This document shows, one piece after another, positions 36,090 to 46,173 of a DNA stretch of 64,000 bases (position 1 is the stretch's first letter; the number at the start of each line of letters is the position of its first letter). Made by a program: the position numbers and the translations under genes. Origin of the DNA: Bacteroidales bacterium (lineage in GTDB: Bacteria > Bacteroidota > Bacteroidia > Bacteroidales > UBA932). Location: contig JAFPGC010000045.1 in NCBI GenBank assembly GCA_017423025.1, positions 1 through 64,000 on the forward strand, written 5' to 3'. Below the pieces are notes generated by a model, which was not told the DNA's origin, ran no database searches, and was given only the letters and a program-made list of their open reading frames with translations.

Positions 36090-37505
36090 ATGACACTCAT
36101 CAAATCCATCTCCGGCATTCGTGGCACCATCGGCGGCCAGCCCGGCAATTCCCTTACCCCCATCGACGTGGTCAAGTTTACGGCGGCTTATGCAGCCACC
36201 CTTCCCCAGCGCAAGGCAAAACCCAACAACGGGGAGCGTTACAAGGTAGTCGTGGGCAAGGACGCCCGCATGTCCGGCGACATGGTGGAGCAACTGGTTG
36301 TGGGCACCCTCATAGGCTGCGGAATGGACGTGGTGAAGTGCGGTTTCGCCTCCACGCCCACCACCGAGATGGCCGTCCTTTTCGCCCAGGCCGATGGCGG
36401 CATCATCCTCACCGCCAGCCACAATCCCCGCCAGTGGAACGCCCTCAAGCTCCTGAACGACAAGGGCGAATTCCTCACCGCCGCGGAAGGCCAGGCCGTG
36501 CTGGATCTGGCCGAAAAGGAGGATTTCAATTTTGCCGAGGTGGACAATCTGGGCACCATTGAGGAGGAAGACTTCACAGACAAGCACCTGGATGCCGTCC
36601 TGGCCCTGCCGGCCGTGGATGCAGAGGCCATCAAGGCCGCCCATTTCACGGTAGTGGTGGATGCCGTCAATTCCGTAGGCGGCATCATCATGCCCCGCCT
36701 CCTGAAGCGCCTGGGTGTCAAGTGCATAGAACTCAACTGCAACCCTACCGGAGACTTCGCCCACAACCCCGAACCGCTTCCCGCCAACCTGGTGGACCTG
36801 TGCGAAACGGTGGTCAAGGAGAAGGCCGATCTGGGCGTTTCCGTAGACCCGGACGTAGACCGTCTGGCCTTCATCCAGGAAGACGGCAAGCCCTTCGTGG
36901 AAGAGTATACCCTGGTGAGCGTGGCCGATTATCTCTGCGAGATTGCCCAGAAGGAAGGCAAGCCCATCGCCACTGTCTCCAACCTTTCCTCCACCCGCGC
37001 GTTGCGTGACGTCACTGAAAAGCACGGCGGCAAGTACTACGCCGCTGCCGTGGGAGAGGTGAACGTGACCACCAAGATGCATGAGGTGGGTGCCCTCATC
37101 GGCGGAGAAGGCAACGGAGGCGTCATCTATCCCGCCATCCACGCCGGCCGCGACGCCATGGTGGGCGTGGCCCTGTTCCTGAGCAACCTGGCCCATAAGA
37201 AGATGAAGGTGAGCGAGCTCAAGAAGACGTACCCGCAGTACTTCATCGCCAAGAACAAGATCCAGCTCAGCGACGCCGCCCTCATCGAAAAGATCCTCAC
37301 CGAACTCAAGAAGATATACGCCAAAGAAAACATTAACGACATCGACGGCGTAAAGATCAATTTCGAGGCCGATAAGACCTGGGTGCACCTGCGCAAGTCC
37401 AACACCGAGCCCATCATCCGCATCTATTCCGAAGCCTCAACCATGGAAGCCGCCGAGGCCCTGGGCAACGAGGTTATCGCCGTTGCAAAGAAGATCATCG
37501 GATAA
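36090..37505 (+). CDS. glmM: Phosphoglucosamine mutase / phosphohexomutase
   Basis: 471 residues. The phosphoserine loop is TASHNP with Ser110; the metal loop is DPDVDR; sugar-binding is GGEGNGG; phosphate-binding is RKSNTEPIIRIYSEA. It most likely turns glucosamine-6-P into glucosamine-1-P for UDP-GlcNAc. Bacteroidetes also have phosphomannomutases of this family, so hexose specificity is inferred. The stop overlaps the NamZ-like gene by one base (TAATG), tying it to cell-wall sugar metabolism. Confidence 0.85.
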   Translation: MTLIKSISGIRGTIGGQPGNSLTPIDVVKFTAAYAATLPQRKAKPNNGERYKVVVGKDARMSGDMVEQLVVGTLIGCGMDVVKCGFASTPTTEMAVLFAQADGGIILTASHNPRQWNALKLLNDKGEFLTAAEGQAVLDLAEKEDFNFAEVDNLGTIEEEDFTDKHLDAVLALPAVDAEAIKAAHFTVVVDAVNSVGGIIMPRLLKRLGVKCIELNCNPTGDFAHNPEPLPANLVDLCETVVKEKADLGVSVDPDVDRLAFIQEDGKPFVEEYTLVSVADYLCEIAQKEGKPIATVSNLSSTRALRDVTEKHGGKYYAAAVGEVNVTTKMHEVGALIGGEGNGGVIYPAIHAGRDAMVGVALFLSNLAHKKMKVSELKKTYPQYFIAKNKIQLSDAALIEKILTELKKIYAKENINDIDGVKINFEADKTWVHLRKSNTEPIIRIYSEASTMEAAEALGNEVIAVAKKIIG

Positions 37506-38572
37506 TGTTTTCATTCCGAACTACACCCTTGGAGGACCAGCTGGACAAGGCCTTGCTGTATGGCAAGGTGGGGTGCTTCTGCACCCAAAATTGCTGGGAC
37601 ACGGGCAAGGGCCGATGGATGTGGGACATTTTCCGGGAGCGTGGGAACCTGGCTACAGTGTTCAATCCCCGCGAGGCGGAGCTTACCCCCGGCACCAACC
37701 ATATAGTCTTTGAGGCCGATGACCTCCGGGCCCTGGATGCCGTGGTGGTGGAAATCCAGGATGTGGGTGTCCGCTATTTCAACTATACCAAGGACGTGAT
37801 GCAGCTCATGGAGATGCTGCGCCTGTTGGGCGACGAGGCCCCGTCCCTGTATATCGTGGACCACATCAATCCCTCCGGCCGCGTGGTGGAAGGCTCCATT
37901 CCCGCCGTCAGCGGAGAGATGTTTGTCCCGCAAGTTGCGCATCGGCACGGCCTCACGCTGGGAGAGCTGGTGAACCTGTATGCCTCGGAGATTGGCGCCA
38001 AGTTCCCCATCCATGTCATATCGGCCATGGCTACCGATGCCAACCGGCAGCTGATGCCCTGGACCATTGCCCCGGCGTCCGATATTCCCGGTCTCTTCAG
38101 TTCCTATCTGTACAGCGGCGGTGGCCTGTGGAACAACACCACCATCACGCCTGGCATCGGCACGGCGCGGCCGTATGAGTATATAGGTGCGCCCTTCATC
38201 AAGCCCCTTCGGCCCGAAGAACTGCCTCAGGCGCACGGCGCGCTGCTCCGTCCCTGTTCCTTTACCCCTTCTGCTGGCCGATATGCTGGCGAGCGCTGCT
38301 TCGGCTTCCAGCTTATGCTGGTGCCCGGAGAGCCGTACCACAGCCTCCTGCACACGCTGCACCTGATGCGGTGGTTTCGAGAACACTATTCGGCCTTCGA
38401 GTTCGAGCCCGCCTTCTGGACCAAACTCGCAGACCCCGTGCTGGAAGCCTACTTGAAGGAGGATATCTCCTTCGACGTGGTCCAGGAACATGTAAAACTG
38501 GAAGAACAGAAGTGGATCCGCAAGGCCAAGCGGTACATTCTCTACGATGATCAGCCGTATAGGATGAAATAG
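37505..38572 (+). CDS. DUF1343 / GH171 family protein, NamZ-like
   Basis: 355 residues. VVVEIQDVGVRYFNYTKDVMQLMEML and YIVDHINPSGRVVEGSIPA are the DUF1343 core; GGGLWNNTTITPGIGTARPYEYIGAP follows. Known members (NamZ) are exo-beta-N-acetylmuramidases in peptidoglycan recycling. Unlike many members it has no signal peptide, so it should act in the cytoplasm. Translational coupling to glmM fits amino-sugar recycling. Several positions differ from typical members (DHINP in place of DRPNP), so activity is not certain. Confidence 0.8.
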   Translation: MFSFRTTPLEDQLDKALLYGKVGCFCTQNCWDTGKGRWMWDIFRERGNLATVFNPREAELTPGTNHIVFEADDLRALDAVVVEIQDVGVRYFNYTKDVMQLMEMLRLLGDEAPSLYIVDHINPSGRVVEGSIPAVSGEMFVPQVAHRHGLTLGELVNLYASEIGAKFPIHVISAMATDANRQLMPWTIAPASDIPGLFSSYLYSGGGLWNNTTITPGIGTARPYEYIGAPFIKPLRPEELPQAHGALLRPCSFTPSAGRYAGERCFGFQLMLVPGEPYHSLLHTLHLMRWFREHYSAFEFEPAFWTKLADPVLEAYLKEDISFDVVQEHVKLEEQKWIRKAKRYILYDDQPYRMK

Positions 38573-38604
38573 TTTGGATTTCCCAAAAAAGATTCCTATC
38601 TTTG
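38573..38604 (+). promoter_or_regulatory. Promoter of rpmE2
   Basis: TTTG (38573-38576), a 20-bp spacer and TATCTTTG (38597-38604) form a full Bacteroidetes promoter 38 bp before the L31 start. The TTTG overlaps the base after the preceding stop codon. Confidence 0.65.
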
Positions 38605-38642
38605 CGGTCCCAAATTGTTAACAATTATATTTTTTACGTAAA

Positions 38643-38894
38643 ATGAAGAAAGGAATTCATCCCGAAACCTACCGTCTTGTAGCTTTCAAGGATATGTCCA
38701 ATGACACCATCTTCGTAACCCGCAGCTGCGCTCCCTCCAAGGAGACCATCACTGTGGAAGGCGTGGAATACCCGCTGGTGAAGCTGGAAATTTCCAACAC
38801 TTCCCACCCGTTCTACACGGGCAAGGTGAAGCTGGTGGACACCGCCGGTCGTGTGGATATGTTCTATCAGAGATACAAGAGCCGCAAGAAATAA
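38643..38894 (+). CDS. rpmE2: 50S ribosomal protein L31 type B
   Basis: 83 residues. MKKGIHPETYRLVAFKDMS, SHPFYTGK and RVDMFYQRYKSRKK are typical of bL31 type B, the form without the zinc-binding cysteines. It is monocistronic with a clear promoter and terminator. Confidence 0.95.
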   Translation: MKKGIHPETYRLVAFKDMSNDTIFVTRSCAPSKETITVEGVEYPLVKLEISNTSHPFYTGKVKLVDTAGRVDMFYQRYKSRKK

Positions 38895-38920
38895 TTTCTG
38901 CGACCAAAAAGGTTCAAAAA

Positions 38921-38949
38921 AGGCAACCCGAAGCGGGCTGCCTTTTTTT
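38921..38949 (+). terminator. rpmE2 terminator
   Basis: AGGCAACCCG and CGGGCTGCCT form the stem with one mismatch, followed by seven T. It lies about 27 bp after the stop. Confidence 0.75.
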
Positions 38950-39007
38950 GTGCCCGGAACCGGAGTTTTTTGAGTATCTTTGTCCAAGACTATAACCAAT
39001 TACTATT

Positions 39008-40384
39008 ATGAGAAAGGCATCTTTACTTGTTGCGGTGCTGCTGCTGGCCGCCCTGGGGGCTAAGGCACAGTATATCCCTCCGGTGGAGGAAGATGTGAAA
39101 GCGAGGCTGGCGGAATGGCAGGATATGAAGTTCGGAATGTTCATCCACTGGGGCGCTTACAGCCAATGGGGCATCATTGAGTCCTGGTCCCTGGCTCCGG
39201 ACGATGTCTCCTGGCAGTACAAAGCCAGGAAAGACATGGATTACTTCGACTATGTCCGCGCCTACGAGCACCTGAAAGATACTTTCAACCCCGTTAACTT
39301 CGATCCCGGAAAATGGGCCGATGCCGCCAAGTATGCCGGTATGAAATACGTGGTGTTTACCACCAAGCATCATGACGGCTTCTGCATGTTCGACACCCAT
39401 CAGACCGACTACAAGGTGACGGACGAAGGATGTGCTTTCCACTCGGATCCCCGGTCCAACATTGCCAAGGAAGTCTTTGACGCCTACCGTGACCGGGGGA
39501 TCAAGGCCGGGGCCTATTTCTCCATCCCGGACTGGCACAGCAACGATTACTGGTGGAAGCGTTTCCCTCCCAAGAGCAACCGGGCCAACTACAAGGCTTC
39601 CGAACATCCCGAGAAATGGGCTGCCTACCAGGACTTCGTGGCCGCCCAGCTGGACGAGCTCACCTCCGGAGAATACGGAGACCTTTACCTGATGTGGTAC
39701 GACATGCCGGTCACCGACGACAGTGAGGAGGCCGAGTACGACTGGGACCGGTTTGCCAAGGTGGTTCGCGGCAACCAGCCGGGGATGATCATGGTAGCCC
39801 GCGGGCAGCACACTATCTACGAGAATTACCAGACCCCGGAGCAGACCATTCCCGAGAAGGCCCTGGACTATCCTTGGGAATCCTGCGTTACCATGACTTA
39901 CAGCTGGTCCTATCGGCCTGATCTTGAGTATAAATCCACCCGGGAGCTTCTTACCATGCTGGTTCAGATAGTCTCCCGCGGCGGAAATTTCCTCCTGAAT
40001 GTAGGCCCCGGACCGGATGGAACCCTGGAGGAAACGGCCTATGACCGCTTGAGAGAAATCGGAGACTGGATGCAAGTCAATTCCGAGGGAATCTATTCTA
40101 CCAAGGCCGTCGCCCCCTATCAGGACGGGAAGGTTTACTATACGGCCAAAGGGGATTATGTCTATGCCTTCTACATTGCCGAGGAAGGGGAGTCCCTGCC
40201 CTCAGAGATAACGGTTCCTGCCTTTGTTCCCGTTTCTTCCAAGGGCGTAACCCTGCTGGGCTCCAAGAAAACCCTCAAATGGCAAAATAGGGCCGATGGC
40301 GGCGTGGTCGTAACCATCCCCGAGTCCTTGAGGAAAAACGCTCCCTGCAGCCACATCTGGTGCCTGAAGATGAAAGTGAAATAG
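39008..40384 (+). CDS. Secreted alpha-L-fucosidase, GH29
   Basis: 458 residues with a signal peptide (1-21). FGMFIHWGAYSQWG and KYVVFTTKHHDGFCMFDT are the GH29 substrate-site motifs; the nucleophile Asp232 is in LMWYDMP. LLNVGPGPDGTLEE closes the barrel, and about 90 C-terminal residues form a beta-sandwich. It removes alpha-linked fucose from host or plant glycans. A -7 box TATCTTTG at 38975-38982 gives it its own promoter. A second GH29 (60210-61544) has a different nucleophile context (WFDGDW). Confidence 0.9.
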   Translation: MRKASLLVAVLLLAALGAKAQYIPPVEEDVKARLAEWQDMKFGMFIHWGAYSQWGIIESWSLAPDDVSWQYKARKDMDYFDYVRAYEHLKDTFNPVNFDPGKWADAAKYAGMKYVVFTTKHHDGFCMFDTHQTDYKVTDEGCAFHSDPRSNIAKEVFDAYRDRGIKAGAYFSIPDWHSNDYWWKRFPPKSNRANYKASEHPEKWAAYQDFVAAQLDELTSGEYGDLYLMWYDMPVTDDSEEAEYDWDRFAKVVRGNQPGMIMVARGQHTIYENYQTPEQTIPEKALDYPWESCVTMTYSWSYRPDLEYKSTRELLTMLVQIVSRGGNFLLNVGPGPDGTLEETAYDRLREIGDWMQVNSEGIYSTKAVAPYQDGKVYYTAKGDYVYAFYIAEEGESLPSEITVPAFVPVSSKGVTLLGSKKTLKWQNRADGGVVVTIPESLRKNAPCSHIWCLKMKVK

Positions 40385-40386
40385 AG

Positions 40387-41580
40387 TTAGACCTTGCGTG
40401 AGGGGAAGAAGGCCATGAGGAAGCCCACGGCGGAGACGCCGGCCACTGTCCAGAGGATGTCGGAGGCCTTGAGCACCACGGGGTAGGAGGAGACGATGAA
40501 ATTCCCCGGCATGGGAACCAGGCCCCAGCGCTGTTGGGCCCAGACCAGGAAGAGGCCGATGACCAGGCCGATGACCATGCCCAGCAGCGAGACCAGCCAG
40601 CCTTCCCAGAGGAAAACCTGTCGCAGAAGGGACTCGGGAGCCCCCATGGCGCGGAGGGTCCCGCTGTCTTCCCGCTTTTCGATGACCAGCATCCGCAGGG
40701 AACTGTAGATGTTGAAGGCCACCAGCAGCACAATGAAAATAAGGATGAGATAGATGGCCAGTTTCTCGTAGCGCATCATGCGGAACAGGGATTCATCCTG
40801 CTGTACGCGGTTGAGGACGCGGTAGTCACTGCCCAGCCGGCGGGTCAGGTCCTGCTGCACGGCATCCGTAGTGCCCGGCGCCGTCCAGATGTCTAGCGAG
40901 GAAACCTCGGTCTCATATTCCAGCAGTTCCCGCATAAGGCCGATGGGAACCAGCATCAGGCGCGCATCCAGGTCGGTATTCACGGAAAAGATGCCTCCCA
41001 GCCGGAGTTTGGCGCTGCGCAGCGATGCGGCCGGATTGGCCATGTTCACCTGCCTGGTGCGGGAAGGGTAGTAGATTTCAAGGGGTGTGATGAAGCGGGG
41101 GTTGAGGCCCAGGGAATAGGAGAGGCCTGCGCCGGCCACGCCGTAATTGAGTTCTCCCAGGTGGAAGATCCACTTGCCGTCCACAATCTGTTGCTGAAGG
41201 GGCGATTCCTCCTGGGCGGCCTCGTCCAGACCCCTTACGCGGGCGAGGCTCTGCCGCCCTTCGTAGGAGACAAACACCTGCTCTTCCAAAACGCTGGACA
41301 GGCGCACCACGCGTTCATCGGCCTTTACCTCTCCCCAGAGGGTGCTGTCGGGGGTGAAGACCTTGCCGGCGGCGGGACGCACCACCAGGTCTGCCTTGGC
41401 GTTGGAAAGGGAATTGGCCACCAGGCGGTTGAAGCCGTTGAAGACGGAGAGGATGACTATCAGGGCCGCGGTCCCGACCGCCATACCGGCCACCCCGATG
41501 CCCGAAATCATGTTGATGACATTGTACGATTTGCGGGCAAAGAGATAACGGAAAGCGATCTTCAGCGGCAGTTGGGTCAC
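40387..41580 (-). CDS. ABC permease of the LolC/LolE, FtsX-like family
   Basis: 397 residues. One transmembrane helix near 25-45 (ISGIGVAGMAVGTAALIVILSV), a large periplasmic domain (about 50-270), and three helices in 275-390 with the FtsX motif EKREDSGTLRAMGA. NMISGIGVAGMAVGTAAL is typical of LolC/E. Such permeases release lipoproteins from the inner membrane to LolA; the ATPase LolD is not in this window. It overlaps rbfA by 4 bp, a tyrS-rbfA-lolC/E operon. Confidence 0.83.
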   Translation of the reverse strand: MTQLPLKIAFRYLFARKSYNVINMISGIGVAGMAVGTAALIVILSVFNGFNRLVANSLSNAKADLVVRPAAGKVFTPDSTLWGEVKADERVVRLSSVLEEQVFVSYEGRQSLARVRGLDEAAQEESPLQQQIVDGKWIFHLGELNYGVAGAGLSYSLGLNPRFITPLEIYYPSRTRQVNMANPAASLRSAKLRLGGIFSVNTDLDARLMLVPIGLMRELLEYETEVSSLDIWTAPGTTDAVQQDLTRRLGSDYRVLNRVQQDESLFRMMRYEKLAIYLILIFIVLLVAFNIYSSLRMLVIEKREDSGTLRAMGAPESLLRQVFLWEGWLVSLLGMVIGLVIGLFLVWAQQRWGLVPMPGNFIVSSYPVVLKASDILWTVAGVSAVGFLMAFFPSRKV

Positions 41581-41924
41581 TTTTTCAAGAGTTCTTCGAT
41601 GTGCTGGGCGTAGTCCAGGGTGGTGTCCAGCAGGAAAATGAGTTCCGGCACAATGCGGAACTGCTTGGCCACCCGGTGACCCAGCTCTCCGCGGAGGGCC
41701 TTGTTGTTTTCCTCCAGGATGTGCATTACCTCACCCTGCTTCTCGGAGGGGAAGATGCTCACGAACACCTTGGCCACCGACAGGTCGGGGCTTACGCGGA
41801 CTTCGCTTACCGTCACCAGGGCGCCGTCAAAGGCGGCCATTCCCTTGGAACGGATAATCTCGGCCAGTTCTTTCTGGATTTCGCGGGCAACCTTGAGTTG
41901 CCGGGTGCTTGCGGGCTTTTCCAT
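41577..41924 (-). CDS. rbfA: Ribosome-binding factor A
   Basis: 115 residues with the KH-type fold of RbfA: RQLKVAREIQKELAEIIR at the start, VTVSEVRVSPDLSVAKVFVSI in the centre and a C-terminal LDTTLDYAQHIEELL. It is needed for late maturation of the 30S subunit. It overlaps tyrS by one base and the permease by four. Confidence 0.92.
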   Translation of the reverse strand: MEKPASTRQLKVAREIQKELAEIIRSKGMAAFDGALVTVSEVRVSPDLSVAKVFVSIFPSEKQGEVMHILEENNKALRGELGHRVAKQFRIVPELIFLLDTTLDYAQHIEELLKK

Positions 41925-43210
41925 TACTTGACGTGGATGATGAAGTAGTTCTTCTTGCCCTTCTGGGCCAGGATGTAGTGACCGTTGACGATATCGGCCT
42001 CGGTAACCTCGGCGTTGATGTCCGTCACTTTGTCCTTATTGATGGCGATGCCGTTGCCCTGCACCATCTTGCGGGCCTCTCCCTTGGAGGGGAGGATGGC
42101 GGTCTTCACGGCCAGCAGGTCCAGGATGTTGCAAGGGAGATCGGCCTTGGTGATGTCGAAGGAAGGAACGTCTCCGAAAACGGCCAGGAACGTGCGCTCG
42201 TCCAGCTTTTTCAGGTCTTCGGAATTGCCGCCGAAGAGCATGCGGGAGGCAGCGACGGCCTTCTCGTAGGCTTCCTGTCCGTGGCACATGACGGTGACCT
42301 CGCGGGCCAGCACCTGCTGGAGTTCGCGGGCGCCGGGGTTCTCACGGTGGCGGGCAATCAGGTCTTCGATGGTCTGGCGGTCCAGCAGGGTGAAGATCTT
42401 GATGTAGCTTTCGGCGTCGTTATCGGCCACATTGAGCCAGAACTGGTAAAACTCGTAGGGGGAGGTGCGCTCTGCGTCCAGCCATACGTTGCCTTTTTCG
42501 GTCTTGCCGAATTTGGTGCCGTCGGCCTTGCGGATGAGGGGGCAGGTGAGGGCGTACGATTCTCCGCCTTCGATTCTGCGGATGAGCTCGTTGCCGGTGG
42601 TGATGTTGCCCCACTGGTCGCTTCCGCCGAACTGCAGGATGCAGCCGCGGTTCTTCCACAACCAGTAGAAATCGTAGCCCTGCATGAGCTGGTAGCTGAA
42701 CTCGGTGAAGGACATTCCCTCGCTGGATTCGCGGGAGAGGCGCTTCTTCACGGAGTCCTTGGCCATCATGTAGTTGACGGTGATGTGCTTGCCGATGTCA
42801 CGGATGAAGTTGATGAAGGTGTAGTCCTTCATCCAGTCGTAGTTGTTGACGAGTTCGGCCTTGTTGGGGGCGTCGGATTCAAAATCGAGGAAGCGGGAGA
42901 GCTGGGCCTTGAGGCAGGCCACATTGTGGTTCAGGGTTTCCTCGTCCAGGAGGTTTCTCTCGGCACTTTTCATGGAGGGGTCTCCAATCATGCCGGTGGC
43001 GCCGCCCACCAGGGCGAAGGGCTTGTGGCCGCAGCTTTGGAAATGCTTCAATATCATAACGCTCACCAGGTGGCCGATGTGCAGGGAATCGGCCGTGGGG
43101 TCAATTCCTACATAGGCGGCCTGGGGGCCTTCCATCAGTTTTTCTTCCGTACCGGGCATGATATCCTGGATCATGCCTCTCCATTTGAGTTCTTCAACGA
43201 AATTCTTCAT
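41924..43210 (-). CDS. tyrS: Tyrosine-tRNA ligase
   Basis: 428 residues from ATG 43210. The class I HIGH motif is HIGH at 44-47; the KMSKS equivalent is KFGKT near 236; [14 protein letters not shown] and GGSDQWGNI match TyrRS. An S4 RNA-binding domain is at the C-terminus (from about 360). The upstream in-frame stretch belongs to the divergent gene and has no match. -7 box TATCTTTG at 43237-43230. Confidence 0.95.
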   Translation of the reverse strand: MKNFVEELKWRGMIQDIMPGTEEKLMEGPQAAYVGIDPTADSLHIGHLVSVMILKHFQSCGHKPFALVGGATGMIGDPSMKSAERNLLDEETLNHNVACLKAQLSRFLDFESDAPNKAELVNNYDWMKDYTFINFIRDIGKHITVNYMMAKDSVKKRLSRESSEGMSFTEFSYQLMQGYDFYWLWKNRGCILQFGGSDQWGNITTGNELIRRIEGGESYALTCPLIRKADGTKFGKTEKGNVWLDAERTSPYEFYQFWLNVADNDAESYIKIFTLLDRQTIEDLIARHRENPGARELQQVLAREVTVMCHGQEAYEKAVAASRMLFGGNSEDLKKLDERTFLAVFGDVPSFDITKADLPCNILDLLAVKTAILPSKGEARKMVQGNGIAINKDKVTDINAEVTEADIVNGHYILAQKGKKNYFIIHVK

Positions 43211-43229
43211 ATCTTTCCTTAAAATCGCA

Positions 43230-43257
43230 CAAAGATACGAAATTTTGTGTATTTTTG
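43230..43257. promoter_or_regulatory. Divergent -7 boxes of tyrS and the M16 peptidase
   Basis: CAAAGATA (43230-43237) reads TATCTTTG for tyrS; TATTTTTG (43250-43257) fits TAnnTTTG for the M16 gene, 27 bp before its ATG. Confidence 0.5.
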
Positions 43258-43283
43258 TCCTTATACTGTTAGTAGTAAGGTTT

Positions 43284-46169
43284 ATGAAACGTTTCTTCAC
43301 TCTCTTCGCTCTGGTCGCCCTGGCGGCCCTTTCCGGCTGTTCCCGATACGAAACCGTACAGGGAGACCCCATGGACGTCAAAATCTACACCCTGAAAAAT
43401 GGTTTGAAGGTGTATATGTCCGTGAACAAGGACGAACCCCGCATCCAAACCTACATGCCCGTCCGGGTGGGCGGCAAGGACGACCCCGCAGACAACACCG
43501 GTCTGGCCCATTATCTGGAGCATATGCTGTTCAAGGGCACGGAAATTCTGGGTACCCAGGATTACCAGGCCGAGCGTCCCCTCCTGGAGCAGATCGACAG
43601 TCTCTTCGAGGTATACCGCACCCTCACGGATCCGGCAGAGCGGGAAGCCCTCTATGCCAAGATCGACCAGGTGAGCTATGAGGCATCCAAACTCGCCATC
43701 CCCAACGAGTACGACAAGCTCATGTCCATCATCGGTTCCGAGGGTTCCAATGCCTTCACTTCCGAAGACGTTACCTGCTACGTGGAGGAAATACCCTCCA
43801 ATCAGGTGGAGAACTGGGCCCGCATCCAGGCCGACCGGTTCAAGAACTGCGTATTCCGCGGTTTCCACACGGAACTGGAGGCGGTATATGAGGAGAAGAA
43901 CATGACCATGATGGACGATTCCGAGAAGGCTTTCGACGCCCTCAATGCCATGCTGTTCCCGCACCATCCCTATGGCACCCAGACGGTTATCGGCACCCAG
44001 GAGCACCTGAAGAATCCTTCCCTCAAGGCCATCCGCAAGCAGAAAGACACTTACTACGTTCCCAACAATATGGCCATCTGCCTCTCGGGAGACTTCGACC
44101 CGGATCAGGTCATCGCCATCATTGAGAAGTATTTCGGAGACTGGAAACCCAATCCGGATGTTCCCCAGCGTACCATAGTCCCCGAAGAACCGGCCGGGCA
44201 GCCCCTTGTCCGTGATGTCTACGGTTTCGAGAGCGAATTTACGCTTATGGGTTGGCGCACGCCGGGCACTTCCACTGAGAAGGCCGATTATGCCGCCATC
44301 GCCAGCAGCATCCTTTCCAATGGCCTCGCCGGCCTCATCGACCTCGACGTCATCCAGGACCAGAAAGTGCTGGATGTGAACATCTATCCTTACAACCGCT
44401 CCGATTGGGGCCTTATGCTGGCCGAGGTCCAGCCCAAACAGGGCCAGTCCCTCCAGGAAGCTGCCGACCTGGTGAAAGAGCAGGTATACCGCCTGGCTGC
44501 CGGAGACTTTCCGGAGGAGCTTTTGAAAGCCGCCCAGGCCAACTACCGCCTGTCCATGATGACCAAGATGGAGAACAACGTTTCTCGCGCCAGGCTCATG
44601 ACGAACACTTTCATAGATGGCCGCTCCTGGCAGTCCGAGGTGGAGAAGGTCAACCTTACCCAGGCCCTCACCAAGGAAGACATCGTGGCCTGGGCTCAGC
44701 AGAACCTGGTTCCCGAGACCTTCGCCGTGGTGTACAAGCACACGGGACCGGATCCGTCCGTCAAGCGCATCAGCGCCCCCAAGATTACCCCTATCGTCAC
44801 CAACCGCGATAAGCAGAGCGCCTTCCTTCAGGAGATTGCCAATACGGAAGTAACTCCCATCGAGCCCGTTTTCGTGGACTTTGAAAAAGACATGGTGGTG
44901 GACAACTATGAAGGGATGGAACTCCTCTACAAGCACAACGACAAGAACGACATAGCTACTTTCACCTTATGGTTCGATTACGGAAGCAATGACGACCCTG
45001 TGCTCCCCATGGCCTCCGACTACCTCCGCTTCCTGGGATTCCCGGGCATGAGGCCGGAAGAGATTTCCGCTGAACTCTATGCCCTGGCCTCCAAGTGGAA
45101 TATGAACGTGAGCTCCAACCTTACTACGCTCACCGTCCGCGGTTTGGGAGAGAATACCGCCAAGGTGCTGGATATGGGAACCTCCCTGGGCCGCCACGCC
45201 ATTCCGGACCTGAGTGCCCTGGATGGTTTGAAGGCCGATGTGATCCGCTCCAGGGCCGATGCAAAGAAGCGTCAGGGCGCCTGCAATTCCGCGCTGCAGC
45301 GTTATATGATGTTCGGCCCCGAGGTAATCAAAGCCTCCACCCTTACCAACGATCAGGTGATGCAGCTTACCTCCGCAGACCTGGTGAAGAGTTTCCAGCA
45401 GCTGTTTACCTACAGACACCGCATCCTTTACTACGGCCCCGCCTCTCTGGAAGAGGTGAAGCAGTTCCTGGTGAATCACAATCTGGGAGAACTCAAGGCT
45501 GTCCGCACCGAGCATCCCAGCAAGGTTCTGACCCGTGAACCCAAGGTGTATGTGGGTAATTACAACTCCCGCCAGTTCAGTTACATGCAGTACTCGAACC
45601 GCGGAGAATCCCTCATCGTGGAGCAGGCTCCTTACATTGAACTTTTCAACGAGTACTACGGCTCGGGCATGAACTCCATCGTGTTCCAGGAAATGCGCGA
45701 ATCCCGCGCCCTGGCCTATCGCGCCGGAGCCAATCTGGTGCGCCCCACCTTCACCAACGACGATTATTATTTCCGCGCCACCATCGCTTCCCAGAATGAC
45801 AAGCTTCGCAAGGCGGTGGAAGGCTTCGAAGAGATTATCGAAACCATGCCCGAGGCCCCGGAGAACCTGGAAATCGCCAAGAGTGCCATCCTCAACAAGA
45901 TCCGCTCCCAGCGCATCCACGGCATCTCGGTCCTTTATACCTATATCCGCAACAAGGAACTGGGTCTTACCGTTCCGCGTGAAAAACTCATCTACGAGAA
46001 AGTGGGCGACCTAACCATGTTCGACCTCCTGTCCACCCACGAGGACTGGGTCCGCGGCCGTACCTATCACTATGCCATCCTGGGAGATGTAAAGGATCTG
46101 GACATGGATTTCCTCCGCACCCTGGGTCCGGTGAAGATCGTCACCCCTGAAGAAATGTTCGGTTATTGA
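43284..46169 (+). CDS. M16 zinc metallopeptidase, two-domain lipoprotein
   Basis: 961 residues with lipobox AALSGC (Cys19). The inverted zinc motif HYLEH is at 76-80, with the third ligand Glu in the downstream [10 protein letters not shown] stretch. The protein holds two M16 repeats (about 30-480 and 510-950), the pitrilysin-type length; the second repeat lacks HxxEH and ends with [12 protein letters not shown] and the R/Y pair typical of the inactive half. It degrades peptides in the periplasm. It is 4 bp before the serine hydrolase. Confidence 0.9.
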   Translation: MKRFFTLFALVALAALSGCSRYETVQGDPMDVKIYTLKNGLKVYMSVNKDEPRIQTYMPVRVGGKDDPADNTGLAHYLEHMLFKGTEILGTQDYQAERPLLEQIDSLFEVYRTLTDPAEREALYAKIDQVSYEASKLAIPNEYDKLMSIIGSEGSNAFTSEDVTCYVEEIPSNQVENWARIQADRFKNCVFRGFHTELEAVYEEKNMTMMDDSEKAFDALNAMLFPHHPYGTQTVIGTQEHLKNPSLKAIRKQKDTYYVPNNMAICLSGDFDPDQVIAIIEKYFGDWKPNPDVPQRTIVPEEPAGQPLVRDVYGFESEFTLMGWRTPGTSTEKADYAAIASSILSNGLAGLIDLDVIQDQKVLDVNIYPYNRSDWGLMLAEVQPKQGQSLQEAADLVKEQVYRLAAGDFPEELLKAAQANYRLSMMTKMENNVSRARLMTNTFIDGRSWQSEVEKVNLTQALTKEDIVAWAQQNLVPETFAVVYKHTGPDPSVKRISAPKITPIVTNRDKQSAFLQEIANTEVTPIEPVFVDFEKDMVVDNYEGMELLYKHNDKNDIATFTLWFDYGSNDDPVLPMASDYLRFLGFPGMRPEEISAELYALASKWNMNVSSNLTTLTVRGLGENTAKVLDMGTSLGRHAIPDLSALDGLKADVIRSRADAKKRQGACNSALQRYMMFGPEVIKASTLTNDQVMQLTSADLVKSFQQLFTYRHRILYYGPASLEEVKQFLVNHNLGELKAVRTEHPSKVLTREPKVYVGNYNSRQFSYMQYSNRGESLIVEQAPYIELFNEYYGSGMNSIVFQEMRESRALAYRAGANLVRPTFTNDDYYFRATIASQNDKLRKAVEGFEEIIETMPEAPENLEIAKSAILNKIRSQRIHGISVLYTYIRNKELGLTVPREKLIYEKVGDLTMFDLLSTHEDWVRGRTYHYAILGDVKDLDMDFLRTLGPVKIVTPEEMFGY

Positions 46170-46173
46170 TACT

